A stretch of DNA of 64,000 nt. It comes from Pseudomonas fluorescens HK44. Its GTDB lineage: Bacteria; Pseudomonadota; Gammaproteobacteria; Pseudomonadales; Pseudomonadaceae. Position 1 is the stretch's first letter; each line of letters begins with the position of its first letter. A program made the translations under genes and the position numbers. The stretch spans positions 62,001 through 126,000 of the forward strand of contig NZ_AFOY02000015.1 in assembly GCF_000217955.3 (NCBI RefSeq), in the 5' to 3' direction. The notes under the pieces were generated by a model, which was not told where the DNA came from, searched no databases, and saw only the letters and a program-made list of their open reading frames with translations. Positions 53,061 through 61,838 of the stretch are shown here, one piece after another.

Positions 53061-54032
53061 ATGAACATTCGTTCGGCAACCCATGAAAAACGTACAGACG
53101 GCCCCCTGGACCCCGACCGCAGACACCTGCTCAAGTGCTCGGCATGGGCGGGTGCCGGTGTCATCTGGGCATTGAGCGGCGGCATTCCGCGAGCGTTCGC
53201 CCTGGGCGAAGATGGCCAGGTGAAGGACCCGAAAGCGCTGGCCAGCACCTTCCACTTCGTACAAATCAGCGACTCGCACATCGGTTTCAACAAGGAAGCC
53301 AATCCCGAACCGCTGAAGACCTTGCAGGTGGCCATCGACAAAGTTATCGCGCTGCCGAAAAGGCCTTCGCTGATCCTTCACACAGGCGACATCACCCACC
53401 TCTCCAAACCGGAGGAGTTCGACGCCGCCGCGCATTTGCTCAAAGGCCTGCCTTCAACCGTGCACTACATTCCGGGCGAGCACGACACCCTCGATGAGGG
53501 CGGCGGCAAGCTCTACCTCGAGCGCTATGGCAAAGGCACCAAAGGCAACGGCTGGTATAGCTTCGACGACCACGGCGTGCACTTCATCGCGCTGGTCAAC
53601 GTCTTCAACTTCCAGGCGGGCCACGAGGCGACGCTCGGTGCCGAGCAACTGGCCTGGCTGCAGGATGATTTAAAGGCGGTGAGCACCAGCACCCCGGTTG
53701 TGGTGTTCACCCACATTCCATTGTGGACGATCTATCAGCCATGGGGCTGGGGCACCGAAGACGGCGATCAGGCCATCGCCATGCTGCGCAAATACGGTTC
53801 GGTGACGGTGCTCAATGGCCACATTCACCAGGTTATCCAGAAGGTCGAGGGCAACATCACCTTCCACACCGCACGCGGCACGGCTTACCCGCAACCCGCA
53901 CCCGGTGTTGGGCCAGCACCAGGACCGATGACCGTGGCAGCCGATCAACTGCGCAACTACCTGGGGATTACCGAGGTCAAGGCGACGCAGGGCGATCATC
54001 CGTTGGCACTGATCGATTCAACACTCGTTTAG
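53061..54032 (+). CDS. Tat-exported metallophosphoesterase
   Basis: Calcineurin-like phosphoesterase of 323 residues. The N terminus DRRHLLKCSAWAGAGVIWAL is a twin-arginine signal. Metal-binding motifs are ISDSHIG (DxH), HTGDITH (GDxxH-like), PGEHDT (usually GNHD, here GEHD), FTHIPLW and NGHIHQV (GHxH). ATG 53061 is chosen because the longer frame covers the promoter region. It is divergent from the ECF sigma gene and followed by a cupredoxin gene 13 bases on. A periplasmic phosphatase role is likely; substrate unknown. Confidence 0.88.
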   Translation: MNIRSATHEKRTDGPLDPDRRHLLKCSAWAGAGVIWALSGGIPRAFALGEDGQVKDPKALASTFHFVQISDSHIGFNKEANPEPLKTLQVAIDKVIALPKRPSLILHTGDITHLSKPEEFDAAAHLLKGLPSTVHYIPGEHDTLDEGGGKLYLERYGKGTKGNGWYSFDDHGVHFIALVNVFNFQAGHEATLGAEQLAWLQDDLKAVSTSTPVVVFTHIPLWTIYQPWGWGTEDGDQAIAMLRKYGSVTVLNGHIHQVIQKVEGNITFHTARGTAYPQPAPGVGPAPGPMTVAADQLRNYLGITEVKATQGDHPLALIDSTLV

Positions 54033-54045
54033 GGGAGGCGCTGAC

Positions 54046-54366
54046 ATGAAGCATTTACTGCGGGTTCTGGCCTTGGGTTGGCTGATGGTGTCGATTCCGG
54101 CGTGGGCGGAAGGGACCAAAATCGATATCAAAGAGTTCATGTTTGCTCCCAAGGACGTGACGGTAGCGGTGGGCACCAAGGTGACTTGGGTCAACGACGA
54201 TCAAACAATCCATACGATAATGGAAACCCACAAGGTGTTCCATTCACCGGCGCTCGACACCAACGACCAGTTTTCCTATCAGTTCAATACGCCGGGGACC
54301 TATGAATACTACTGCACGCTGCACCCGCAGATGATTGGGAAGATCATTGTCAGTGGGGCGAAGTGA
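54046..54366 (+). CDS. Periplasmic cupredoxin (plastocyanin/pseudoazurin-like)
   Basis: Protein of 106 residues with a signal peptide (GWLMVSIPAWA) and a single cupredoxin domain. The copper ligands are visible: His in QTIHTIMET and the C-terminal set CTLHPQM (Cys, His, Met). It therefore probably binds type-1 copper and carries electrons in the periplasm. It is in an operon with the phosphoesterase, likely under the neighbouring ECF sigma factor. Confidence 0.88.
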   Translation: MKHLLRVLALGWLMVSIPAWAEGTKIDIKEFMFAPKDVTVAVGTKVTWVNDDQTIHTIMETHKVFHSPALDTNDQFSYQFNTPGTYEYYCTLHPQMIGKIIVSGAK

Positions 54367-54463
54367 GGGGAGGGGCGTTGCAACTCAGTGAAAGAAATGG
54401 GCGATCCAGAGGTTAATGCCCGACAGTTAAGCGAACACAAGGTTCGAAATAGCAAAGATCAAA

Positions 54464-54553
54464 TGTGGGAGCGAGCCTGCTCGCGATGACGGTTTTACAT
54501 TCGGCATCAATGTTTACTGTCACACCGCTATCGCGAGCAGGCTCGCTCCCACA
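54464..54553. repeat. REPIN: 23-bp perfect inverted repeat
   Basis: TGTGGGAGCGAGCCTGCTCG plus CGA at 54464-54486 is the exact reverse complement of 54531-54553. The core GCGAGCCTGCTCGC is the most common REP type of fluorescent pseudomonads. It lies after the cupredoxin gene. Confidence 0.9.
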
Positions 54554-54634
54554 CGAGGCGTGCTTCGTTTTACAGAATGCATTTCCTTGGCTGACCGTTA
54601 TTAAACCCAAGGTCGCCATCACCCACACGCAGAA

Positions 54635-54782
54635 CCTGTGGCGAGGGGGCTTGCCCCCGCTGGGTTGCGAAGCGGCCCTGAAATCGGTGATCGCATTGCA
54701 TCGGGAAAAATACATCCGTCGGTTTTACGACTGCTTCGCCCGAACGCGGACCGGCCGGCGGGGGCAAGCCCCCTCGCCACAA
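54635..54782. repeat. REPIN, second type, imperfect arms
   Basis: CCTGTGGCGAGGGGGCTTGC... at 54635-54672 faces GGCGGGGGCAAGCCCCCTCG CCAC near 54756-54780. It belongs to the same family as the perfect pair at 1092-1228 but is diverged. Together with the preceding REPIN it fills the 480-base gap between the cupredoxin and hglS genes; nothing else was seen there. Confidence 0.85.
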
Positions 54783-54847
54783 ATGCCCACCAGCCCCAAG
54801 ATTTACATTAACTGACGGGCATTTTTCTACGACGATCCGCCGACGTA

Positions 54848-56245
54848 TCAGCTCAGCGGCGGCACATTAAGCGCGTCGCAGCACTCCTCAATCGACCTCC
54901 GCTGCGTATCGGCATACAGCGCCAGTTCATCAATAGTCGACCGCCCCAATGCTTGTTCAAACGCCTGCCGGTTGGAGTGTTCGCCGTAGTGGGTTTGCGC
55001 GGCGTCACCGAGGTTCGACTGGAAAATCCCCGCTGCGCTGACCGGCAGAAAATCTTCGTACACCAGCGGCTCCGCGCGGATGTACTCAGCCTTGATCAAG
55101 CCTTGCAAAGACGCTAACGCCAATTCATCGCTATCGGCCGCCAGGCCTTTTTCAGTGACGAAGTAGCGGAAGTAGGCCAGGCCTTGCTCGCGCATTTCGC
55201 TGTAGCTGTCCGGGAAGGCCTTGAAATGCTCTTCCATCAGGCTGTTGTAGCGCGCCGCGTTGGCTTCGTTGGGGAAGTCCTTGAGTTCATCGCGAGCGGC
55301 GTTGAGCAGGCGGTCGTAGAGCGCGCGACCTTCAGGTGTCAGCGCGGCACCGCGTTGTTCGATTTCACCGAAGCGGGCGCTGTGGCTGCCGTGAGCCTGC
55401 TGTTGATCGGTGAAGGCAATGGGTTCATCCAGCGCTTTGAAACTGGTCTGGCGCAGCAGGATCGGGCACTGACGGCGTGGTGGACCTTCGATTACCGCTT
55501 TGGGGGTGATGCCGTGTTCGGGCATTTTGGCCTGCACGATGTCGATGTCCAGCGTGCGCGGCGTCAGGTGGTTGATGTGCGGGCCTTTGAAGGCGACCAC
55601 GTCGGCGATCAATCGATGCTGGGCGCTGAGTTGCTGGTAGTGCGCGGCGGTGACGGTGGCGCGGTGGTGCCAGCGGAAGGTTTCCAGGGCCTGTTCGACG
55701 AAGTCCCAGGCTTGCTGTTCGTCGAGTCCGCCGTGTTGTTCGGCCTGCTCGATCAGTGCCAGCGCCTGCGCGGTGAAAATCGAACGCTTGGCCAGCACCG
55801 ATTCGGCAAACGCGCGCAGCTCGGGGTTTTCGATCAGCTCCAGGCGCAGCAGCGAGGTGAACACGCGGAACGGGCTGACCTGCAACGAGCTTTCATGCAC
55901 GGCGCGGAACGCCGTGGAATGCACCGGCACTCCGGCCGGCGTCAGATCGTAATAGCCGACCGGTTGCATGCCCATCACCGCGAACAAGCGGCAGAGGGTC
56001 GCCAGCTCTTGCGCAGTGCCGACGCGGATCGCCCCGTGGCGTTCCAGGTCCAGGCGCTCGATTTCGCCTGTGCTGCGTAACTGCCGGGCAATCGCCGGAT
56101 CGCTGTCGAGCACCTGGGCGTTGGTCTGCGCCACCAGTTCCATCAAGGCGCCGTACAACGGCACTTCTTCGCGGTACATGTCTGACATCGCCCGCGAGAA
56201 GCGTTGGCGGATCAGGTCTGGGCTGACGACGTTGTGGTTGCTCAT
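54848..56245 (-). CDS. hglS: 2-oxoadipate dioxygenase/decarboxylase (HglS/YdcJ, DUF1338)
   Basis: Iron-dependent enzyme of 465 residues, the usual length for HglS/YdcJ. HglS converts 2-oxoadipate to D-2-hydroxyglutarate in the pseudomonad D-lysine pathway. The true start is the ATG at 56245 (MSNHNVVSPDLIRQRFSRAM); the open frame upstream is not coding. Family blocks include ALMELVAQTNAQVLD, VGYYDLTPAGVPVHSTAFRA and HGSHSARFGEIEQRGAALTP. It is downstream of glcF by 110 bases on the same strand and could be read through from the glc operon. Family identity is confident; the pathway assignment rests on the family. Confidence 0.88.
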   Translation of the reverse strand: MSNHNVVSPDLIRQRFSRAMSDMYREEVPLYGALMELVAQTNAQVLDSDPAIARQLRSTGEIERLDLERHGAIRVGTAQELATLCRLFAVMGMQPVGYYDLTPAGVPVHSTAFRAVHESSLQVSPFRVFTSLLRLELIENPELRAFAESVLAKRSIFTAQALALIEQAEQHGGLDEQQAWDFVEQALETFRWHHRATVTAAHYQQLSAQHRLIADVVAFKGPHINHLTPRTLDIDIVQAKMPEHGITPKAVIEGPPRRQCPILLRQTSFKALDEPIAFTDQQQAHGSHSARFGEIEQRGAALTPEGRALYDRLLNAARDELKDFPNEANAARYNSLMEEHFKAFPDSYSEMREQGLAYFRYFVTEKGLAADSDELALASLQGLIKAEYIRAEPLVYEDFLPVSAAGIFQSNLGDAAQTHYGEHSNRQAFEQALGRSTIDELALYADTQRRSIEECCDALNVPPLS

Positions 56246-56355
56246 AAACACGAATCCCGGCGCAGTGACAGTGGAGTAGGCCGATTCTGTTCGGCGCAGG
56301 CTTGGCTGACAAACGAAGTTTCTTCTGAACTTCATTCTGCAAACGACTGCTGCGA

Positions 56356-57573
56356 TCAGCGCAACATCTGATCCACCAGCTCGATCCAGTGCCGGACAGG
56401 TGTCCGTCCCGCACTGGCGAGGTGGCTCTGACAACCGATGTTGGCGGTGACGATCAGCTCCGGCCGGCCGCTCTCCAGAGCGTTGAGCTTGTTGTCGCGC
56501 AGTTGCCGGGCGAGCACTGGTTGGGTCAATGAATAGGTCCCGGCCGAGCCGCAACACAGATGACTGTCGGGCACGCTGGTGAGGTTGAAACCGAGGCGGG
56601 TCAGTAGTTCTTCGACTGCACCGCCGAGTTTTAGCGCGTGCTGCAAGGTGCACGGGCAGTGGAAGGCGATTCGTCGTTCAGTGGCCGCGCACACCCGTTC
56701 CAGCGGTTCGTCGCGCAGGATCTCCACCAGGTCCTTGCTCATCTCGCTGACCCGTTTGGCTTTGGTCGCATAGGCGGGATCGGTCTTGAGCAAATGCCCG
56801 TAATCCTTGATGAACGCACCACAGCCGCTGGCGGTTTGCACGATGGCTTCGGCGCCGTTTTCCAGGGCGGGCCACCAGGCGTCGATGTTCTGGCGGGCAC
56901 GATTGAGCCCCTGTTCCTGAGCGTCGAGGTGATAGTCCAGCGCCCCGCAGCATCCAACCTGGCTAACGGTGCTGACGCTGATCCCCAGTCGGTCGAGCAC
57001 CCGCGCGGCGGCGGCATTGGTGTTCGGTGACAAACCCGGCTGCACACAGCCTTCGAGCATCAGCACTTTTCGCGCATGCACCGTGGTTGGCCATTCTCCC
57101 GCTGGCGGCACGTCGTGCGGGAGTTTGGCTTCGAGGTCGCGCGGTATCAGCGGTCGGAAGGTTGCACCGATTTGCAACAAGGCCTTGAACAGTCCGGGGT
57201 TCGGCGCCATCGCCCGCAAGCCCTGGCGCAACACGCGCTGGCTCGCCGAGCGCGGCACCGCCTGCTCGACCACCGCGCGGCCAATGTCCAGCAGGTTGTG
57301 ATAATCGACCCCGGACGGGCAGGTGGTTTCGCAGGCGCGGCACGACAGGCAACGGTCCAGGTGCAATTGGGTCTGGGCAGTGGCGGGGTGGCCTTCGAGC
57401 ACTTGCTTGATCAGGTAGATCCGCCCACGCGGGCCGTCCAGTTCATCGCCGAGCAACTGATAGGTCGGGCAGGTGGCGTTGCAGAACCCGCAATGCACGC
57501 AGGTGCGCAGAATGCTTTCGGCCTCTGCTGCGCGGGGCAGGCGTTTGGCCTGTTCGCTGAGGGTGGTCTGCAT
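56356..57573 (-). CDS. glcF: Glycolate oxidase iron-sulfur subunit
   Basis: Protein of 405 residues with two 4Fe-4S clusters in the N-terminal part (CVHCGFCNATCPTYQ and CLSCRACETTCPSGVDY). Two cysteine-rich CCG domains follow (GCVQPGLSPNTN with VGCCGALDYH, and HCPCTLQHAL with HLCCGSAGTYSL). It passes electrons from the GlcD flavin to the respiratory chain. It follows glcE by three bases and is the last gene of the glcDEF operon here. Confidence 0.95.
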   Translation of the reverse strand: MQTTLSEQAKRLPRAAEAESILRTCVHCGFCNATCPTYQLLGDELDGPRGRIYLIKQVLEGHPATAQTQLHLDRCLSCRACETTCPSGVDYHNLLDIGRAVVEQAVPRSASQRVLRQGLRAMAPNPGLFKALLQIGATFRPLIPRDLEAKLPHDVPPAGEWPTTVHARKVLMLEGCVQPGLSPNTNAAAARVLDRLGISVSTVSQVGCCGALDYHLDAQEQGLNRARQNIDAWWPALENGAEAIVQTASGCGAFIKDYGHLLKTDPAYATKAKRVSEMSKDLVEILRDEPLERVCAATERRIAFHCPCTLQHALKLGGAVEELLTRLGFNLTSVPDSHLCCGSAGTYSLTQPVLARQLRDNKLNALESGRPELIVTANIGCQSHLASAGRTPVRHWIELVDQMLR

Positions 57574-57576
57574 GCT

Positions 57577-58635
57577 TCAGAACTCCGCGTACATCCGGCC
57601 AGGGTTGAACAACCCCTGAGGGTCGAGTTGGGCCTTGAGCTGTTGGTGATAGCGCAACAGCGCCGGCGCCAACGGCTGGAACGGCGTATCGCTGACACCG
57701 TGGCTGTAGCAGGTGGCATGGCCGCCCAGATCAGCGGCCAGCGACTGGATGTCCGGTGCCTCGGATTTCAACCAGCGTTGCGCACCGGCCCAATCGATCA
57801 GCTGTTCGCCGGGCAACGTCAGCGGACCGATGTTGTTGGGCAATGACAGACGCCACAACGGCAGCCCTTCATCGAAAAATGCCAGCTGTTGTTCATTCAG
57901 TGCCTCCCAGTATTGAGCATCCAGCACCTCGCCACCGAGGCGCTGATGGGCGGCGCTGACCGAACCTTCGCCGCCCTCCAGCCGCAAGTGCAGTTGCCGG
58001 CCGTCATGGCACGCCGCGCTGATGGGCAGCGGTTGCTGACCCCATTCGGCGAGTTTGCTCAAGGCGTGGGCGCTGTCGAGTTCCAGGCTGATGCTCAGGC
58101 ATTGGCGCGGTTTGGGCAGGACCTTGAGCGAGACTTCGGTGATCACGCCGAGGCAACCGAAGCTGCCGGTCAACAACCGCGACAGGTCATAACCGGCGAC
58201 GTTTTTCATTACCTCACCGCCAAAACGCAGCAGCTTGCCGTTGCCGGTGATCAGCCGGGTGCCGAGCACAAAGTCACGCACCGAACCGGCCCACGGGCGA
58301 CGCGGGCCCGATAGCCCCGAGGCGATCATGCCGCCGACGGTGGCGTCTTCAGCGAAGGAGGGCGGCTCACAAGGGAGCATTTGCCCGGCCGCATCCAGCG
58401 CCGCCAGCAATTCCTTCAGCGGTGTACCGCAGCGAGCGCTGATCACCAGTTCGGTCGGGTCATAGCTGACGATGCCACGATGTGCGCGGGTGTCGAGCAC
58501 CTCGCCAGCCACTTCGCGGCCGAGGAAGGCCTTGCTGCTGGCGCCTTGAATGCGCAACGGCGTGGCGTTCTCCCGGGCCTGGTTGATCTGCTCCAGTAAC
58601 TCCGCGCTGGCGTCCTGGTCCTGTTCGGTGCGCAT
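57577..58635 (-). CDS. glcE: Glycolate oxidase FAD-binding subunit
   Basis: Protein of 352 residues with an FAD-binding-4 (PCMH) domain (ATPLRIQGASSKAFLGREV, VGGMIASGLSGPRRPWAGSV, VAGYDLSRLLTGSFGCLGVI). The start ATG at 58635 overlaps the glcD stop (ATGA); the open frame extends upstream inside glcD and is not used. It forms the glycolate dehydrogenase complex with GlcD and GlcF. Confidence 0.94.
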   Translation of the reverse strand: MRTEQDQDASAELLEQINQARENATPLRIQGASSKAFLGREVAGEVLDTRAHRGIVSYDPTELVISARCGTPLKELLAALDAAGQMLPCEPPSFAEDATVGGMIASGLSGPRRPWAGSVRDFVLGTRLITGNGKLLRFGGEVMKNVAGYDLSRLLTGSFGCLGVITEVSLKVLPKPRQCLSISLELDSAHALSKLAEWGQQPLPISAACHDGRQLHLRLEGGEGSVSAAHQRLGGEVLDAQYWEALNEQQLAFFDEGLPLWRLSLPNNIGPLTLPGEQLIDWAGAQRWLKSEAPDIQSLAADLGGHATCYSHGVSDTPFQPLAPALLRYHQQLKAQLDPQGLFNPGRMYAEF

Positions 58636-60134
58636 CAGAAACGCTCCAGGTCGGGGAACGGCAGTTGTCCGCCATGGACGTGCATGGCGCCGAACTCGGC
58701 GCAGCGGTGCAAGGTGGGAATGTTCTTGCCGGGATTGAGCAGGCCTTTGGCGTCGAACGCAGTTTTTACTGCGTGAAACACCGTCAGCTCGTCGTTGTGG
58801 AACTGCACGCACATCTGATTGATCTTCTCGCGGCCGACACCGTGCTCGCCGGTGATGCTGCCGCCGACCTTGACGCAGAGTTCGAGGATTTTGCCGCCGA
58901 GGGCTTCGGTGCGTTCCAGCTCGCCGGGCTGGTTGGCGTCGAACAGGATCAATGGATGCATATTGCCGTCGCCGGCGTGAAACACGTTGGCGACTCGCAA
59001 GCCGTATTCACTGGCCAGTTCGGCAATTCCCTTGAGCACCCGAGGCAATTCGCATCGCGGGATGGTGCCGTCCATGCAGTAATAATCCGGCGACAAGCGC
59101 CCAATCGCCGGGAACGCCGCTTTGCGCCCGGCCCAGAATTTCACCCGTTCCGCCTCGTCACGCGCCTGGCGCACATCACTGGCGCCGGCCCGTTCCAGCA
59201 CGCCGCGAACTCGCAGGCAATCATCGCGTACATCGGCTTCGACGCCATCGAGTTCACACAGCAGAATCGCCTCGGCGTCCACCGGGTAACCGGCGTGAAC
59301 AAAGTCTTCGGCGGCGCGCAAGGCCAGGTTGTCCATCATCTCCAGACCCGCAGGGATGATCCCGGCGGCGATGATGTCCGCCACGGCGCCTCCGGCTTTT
59401 TCCACGGAGTCGAAACTCGCCAGCAGCACTTTGGCGGCCTGTGGTTTGGGCAGCAGTTTGACCGTGACTTCGGTGATGATACCCAGCAATCCCTCGGAGC
59501 CGTTGAACAGCGCCAACAGGTCAAACCCCGCGCAGTCCAGCGCGTCCGAGCCCAAGGTCAGGTGTTCGCCTTCAATCGTCAGCACTTCCAGTTTCAGCAC
59601 ATTGTGTACGGTCAGGCCGTATTTCAGGCAGTGCACGCCACCGGCGTTTTCCGCGACATTACCGCCAATCGAGCAGGCGATCTGCGAGGACGGGTCCGGC
59701 GCGTAATACAGGCCAAGCGGTGCGACGGCCTGGGAAATTGCCAGGTTGCGCACCCCCGGCTGAACCCGTGCGGTGCGGGCGGCGGGATCGATGTGGAGGA
59801 TCTGATTGAAGCGCGCCATCACCAGCAGCACGCCTTTTTCCAACGGTAGCGCGCCTGCGGACAACCCGGTGCCGGCGCCACGCGCCACCACGGGTACCCG
59901 ATGGGCGTGACAGAGTTTGAGCACGGCTTGAACCTGCTCGAAATAACGCGGCAGCAGTACTAGCATCGGCGTGGTTCGATAGGCCGAGAGCCCGTCGCAC
60001 TCGTAGGGTTTGAGTTCTTCTTCGCGGTAGAGAATGTCCAGCTCCGGCATCTGCTCGCGCAAGGCGTTGAGCAAGGCATTCTTGTCGACCGGGGGCAGGG
60101 CACCGTCGATGCGTTCGTCGTAGAGAATGTTCAT
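58635..60134 (-). CDS. glcD: Glycolate oxidase subunit GlcD
   Basis: FAD-linked oxidase of 499 residues, the same length as E. coli GlcD. The start is placed at ATG 60134 (MNILYDERIDGALPPVDKNA), which matches the family N terminus; 30 extra codons of open frame upstream are unsupported. Blocks include PVVARGAGTGLSAGALPLEK, CSIGGNVAENAGGVHCLKYG and GEHGVGREKINQM. It oxidises glycolate to glyoxylate. The usual regulator glcC is not next to it; a diguanylate cyclase gene is divergent instead. Confidence 0.95.
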   Translation of the reverse strand: MNILYDERIDGALPPVDKNALLNALREQMPELDILYREEELKPYECDGLSAYRTTPMLVLLPRYFEQVQAVLKLCHAHRVPVVARGAGTGLSAGALPLEKGVLLVMARFNQILHIDPAARTARVQPGVRNLAISQAVAPLGLYYAPDPSSQIACSIGGNVAENAGGVHCLKYGLTVHNVLKLEVLTIEGEHLTLGSDALDCAGFDLLALFNGSEGLLGIITEVTVKLLPKPQAAKVLLASFDSVEKAGGAVADIIAAGIIPAGLEMMDNLALRAAEDFVHAGYPVDAEAILLCELDGVEADVRDDCLRVRGVLERAGASDVRQARDEAERVKFWAGRKAAFPAIGRLSPDYYCMDGTIPRCELPRVLKGIAELASEYGLRVANVFHAGDGNMHPLILFDANQPGELERTEALGGKILELCVKVGGSITGEHGVGREKINQMCVQFHNDELTVFHAVKTAFDAKGLLNPGKNIPTLHRCAEFGAMHVHGGQLPFPDLERF

Positions 60135-60370
60135 CAGATGACAAGCCTCACACAGTCCGTAGCCGCTGCCGAAGGCTGCTACAGAGGTGTGCTCCAGTTC
60201 AGATCCTTTGTCATTTATAGTCAAATTTTCGACAGTGGGCCTGCCGACAGGGCTATTTCGGGCCGCCAGGCGGTGATGGCTATTTGATTTCGCCCTGATA
60301 GACTTCCAGACATCCCTGTCTGAGTTACTCGAAGTTTCAGGTCAATAGTGAAGAGGAGCTTTGTCCCCTT

Positions 60371-61444
60371 ATGCACCATAACGGAGGAAAGGGACTTTCA
60401 CTGGCAAGGAGGCTCTACACATCGCGAATCCTGGGGATGATCCTGGGCCTGCTCTGCGTGGGCGCGGCGATTGTTCCACTCAAACCGCCGCATTGGCTGT
60501 TGGCGCTGATGCTGTTCAACGGCCTTGTCTGGCCACACCTGGCCTATCAATGGGCGCGCCGCTCGCGCACGCCTTATCACGCCGAACACCGCAATATTCT
60601 GATCGACGCGTTCATGGGCGGATTCTGGGTCGCTGCCATGCAGTTCAACCCCTTACCCAGCACTGCCACGTTGTCGATGATGGCGATGAACAACGTCGCC
60701 ATTGGAGGCCTGCGTTTTCTGCTCGTCGGCACGGTGGCTCAGTTGCTGGGCATGGGGGTCGGGCTGCTGATCTTCTTTCCCGTGTTCATCCCTCAAACCA
60801 GCCCTGTTCAGTTGTATGCCTGTTTGCCGTTGCTGACGTTTTACCCCTTGGTTTTGGGCTGGATCTGCTTTCGTCAGGCCCACACGCTGGGCAATCACAA
60901 ACGCGAACTGCTGGCGCTGAGTCGCACCGACAGCCTCACCGGGCTGTTGAACCACGGCGCCTGGAAAGATGCGCTGGAGGTCGAGTTCCAGCGTTGTCAG
61001 CGCCAGCAGCGGGGCGGTGCGATTGCCTTGATCGACATCGACCACTTCAAGATGATCAACGACACGTACGGCCATGTGGCTGGCGATATCGTGTTGCGTC
61101 AGTTGAGCAAAATCCTCAAGCAGAACCTGCGGGCCAGCGATGTGGCCGGGCGCTATGGTGGCGACGAGTTCTGCGTGATCCTGCCTGACGTGCCGCTGGC
61201 CCACGCCGCCCAGGCAATGGACGCCTTGCGCGATCGGTTTTCAGGGGTGGGTTACGAGCAGAATCCGGCGTTGAAAGTCAGCCTGAGCATCGGCCTGGCC
61301 GCGTTCGACCCGATGCACACTGAAGCCCTGCAATGGCTCAACGATGCCGATGAGGCGCTGTATGCCGCCAAGACCACCGGGCGTAACCGGGTGATTTGCC
61401 ATGCCGATGGGCTGGTGCAGCGGGTGGCGATGGGGTTGGTTTGA
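60371..61444 (+). CDS. MASE2-GGDEF diguanylate cyclase
   Basis: Protein of 357 residues. An N-terminal MASE2 membrane domain (about residues 10-170; ARRLYTSRILGMILGLLC, AMNNVAIGGLRFLLVG) is followed by a GGDEF domain with the intact active site GGDEF at 263-267. The inhibitory I-site RASD is at 254-257, five residues before it as required. It should make cyclic di-GMP and be subject to product inhibition, like AdrA/DgcC. The large exopolysaccharide locus upstream in the window could be one output. It is divergent from glcD. Confidence 0.92.
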   Translation: MHHNGGKGLSLARRLYTSRILGMILGLLCVGAAIVPLKPPHWLLALMLFNGLVWPHLAYQWARRSRTPYHAEHRNILIDAFMGGFWVAAMQFNPLPSTATLSMMAMNNVAIGGLRFLLVGTVAQLLGMGVGLLIFFPVFIPQTSPVQLYACLPLLTFYPLVLGWICFRQAHTLGNHKRELLALSRTDSLTGLLNHGAWKDALEVEFQRCQRQQRGGAIALIDIDHFKMINDTYGHVAGDIVLRQLSKILKQNLRASDVAGRYGGDEFCVILPDVPLAHAAQAMDALRDRFSGVGYEQNPALKVSLSIGLAAFDPMHTEALQWLNDADEALYAAKTTGRNRVICHADGLVQRVAMGLV

Positions 61445-61477
61445 TGGTTTTGACGGTGTGCCTCTTGGGGCCACTGA

Positions 61478-61520
61478 CCTCTTCCACGTTGAGTGTGGGA
61501 GGTGCGGCTGCTTTTTTTTC
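61478..61520 (+). terminator. Possible terminator after the diguanylate cyclase gene
   Basis: CCTCTTCCAC (61478-61487) can pair with GTGTGGGAGG (61493-61502) with G-U pairs and one mismatch. A run of eight T follows at 61512-61519, but nine bases after the stem. Weak evidence. Confidence 0.4.
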
Positions 61521-61641
61521 GGATTTAAGCACTGTTATTTTTGAAGAGGTGGTCTGAGCCCCGAATTTCCTTTATTTAAACTCGAGGTTCCTACATTTGG
61601 TGGGTAGGAATATTATCTTTTGTCGTGCATGAAATATCGCT

Positions 61642-61824
61642 TTGCGCTGTGAGCACGTCGAGTCTCGACGAGGAATAGAGTGGTTACGGGGAGAACGAGA
61701 AAATGGCCAAGCAGAAATATATTGTAATGATCAGAAACAACTTGAAGTAAGTATAAAACATTATGTGTTGGTACCCTTTTCGAGCGAAACACCAGACTAC
61801 ATTGATGCATTCAGAGTGTGCTAA
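61642..61824 (+). CDS. Possible small ORF upstream of the leucyl-tRNA synthetase
   Basis: A frame of up to 60 codons, opening with TTG and ending at 61824, whose C-terminal half is protein-like (DQKQLEVSIKHYVLVPFSSE, then TPDYIDAFRVC). A second candidate starts at ATG 61703 in another frame with a fair ribosome-binding site (GGGGAG) but reads only MAKQKYIVMIRNNLK. A frameshift between the two would join them. It is 14 bases before the next small ORF. No family recognised; the start is unsettled. Confidence 0.3.
   Translation: MRCEHVESRRGIEWLRGERENGQAEIYCNDQKQLEVSIKHYVLVPFSSETPDYIDAFRVC
61656..61670. promoter_or_regulatory. 15-bp palindrome in the leader region
   Basis: CGTCGAGTCTCGACG is a perfect palindrome around a central T. 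It lies 33 bases before ATG 61703 and could be an operator. A second hairpin, TTCCTAC (61588-61594) with GTAGGAA (61604-61610), precedes it. Neither matches a riboswitch known to me. Confidence 0.4.
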
Positions 61825-61838
61825 TACGGTCCTAGGAA

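Noticed and set aside
58665-59849. Plus-strand open frame of 394 codons opposite glcD.
   Set aside because: Shadow frame; glcD on the minus strand is full-length with all family motifs.
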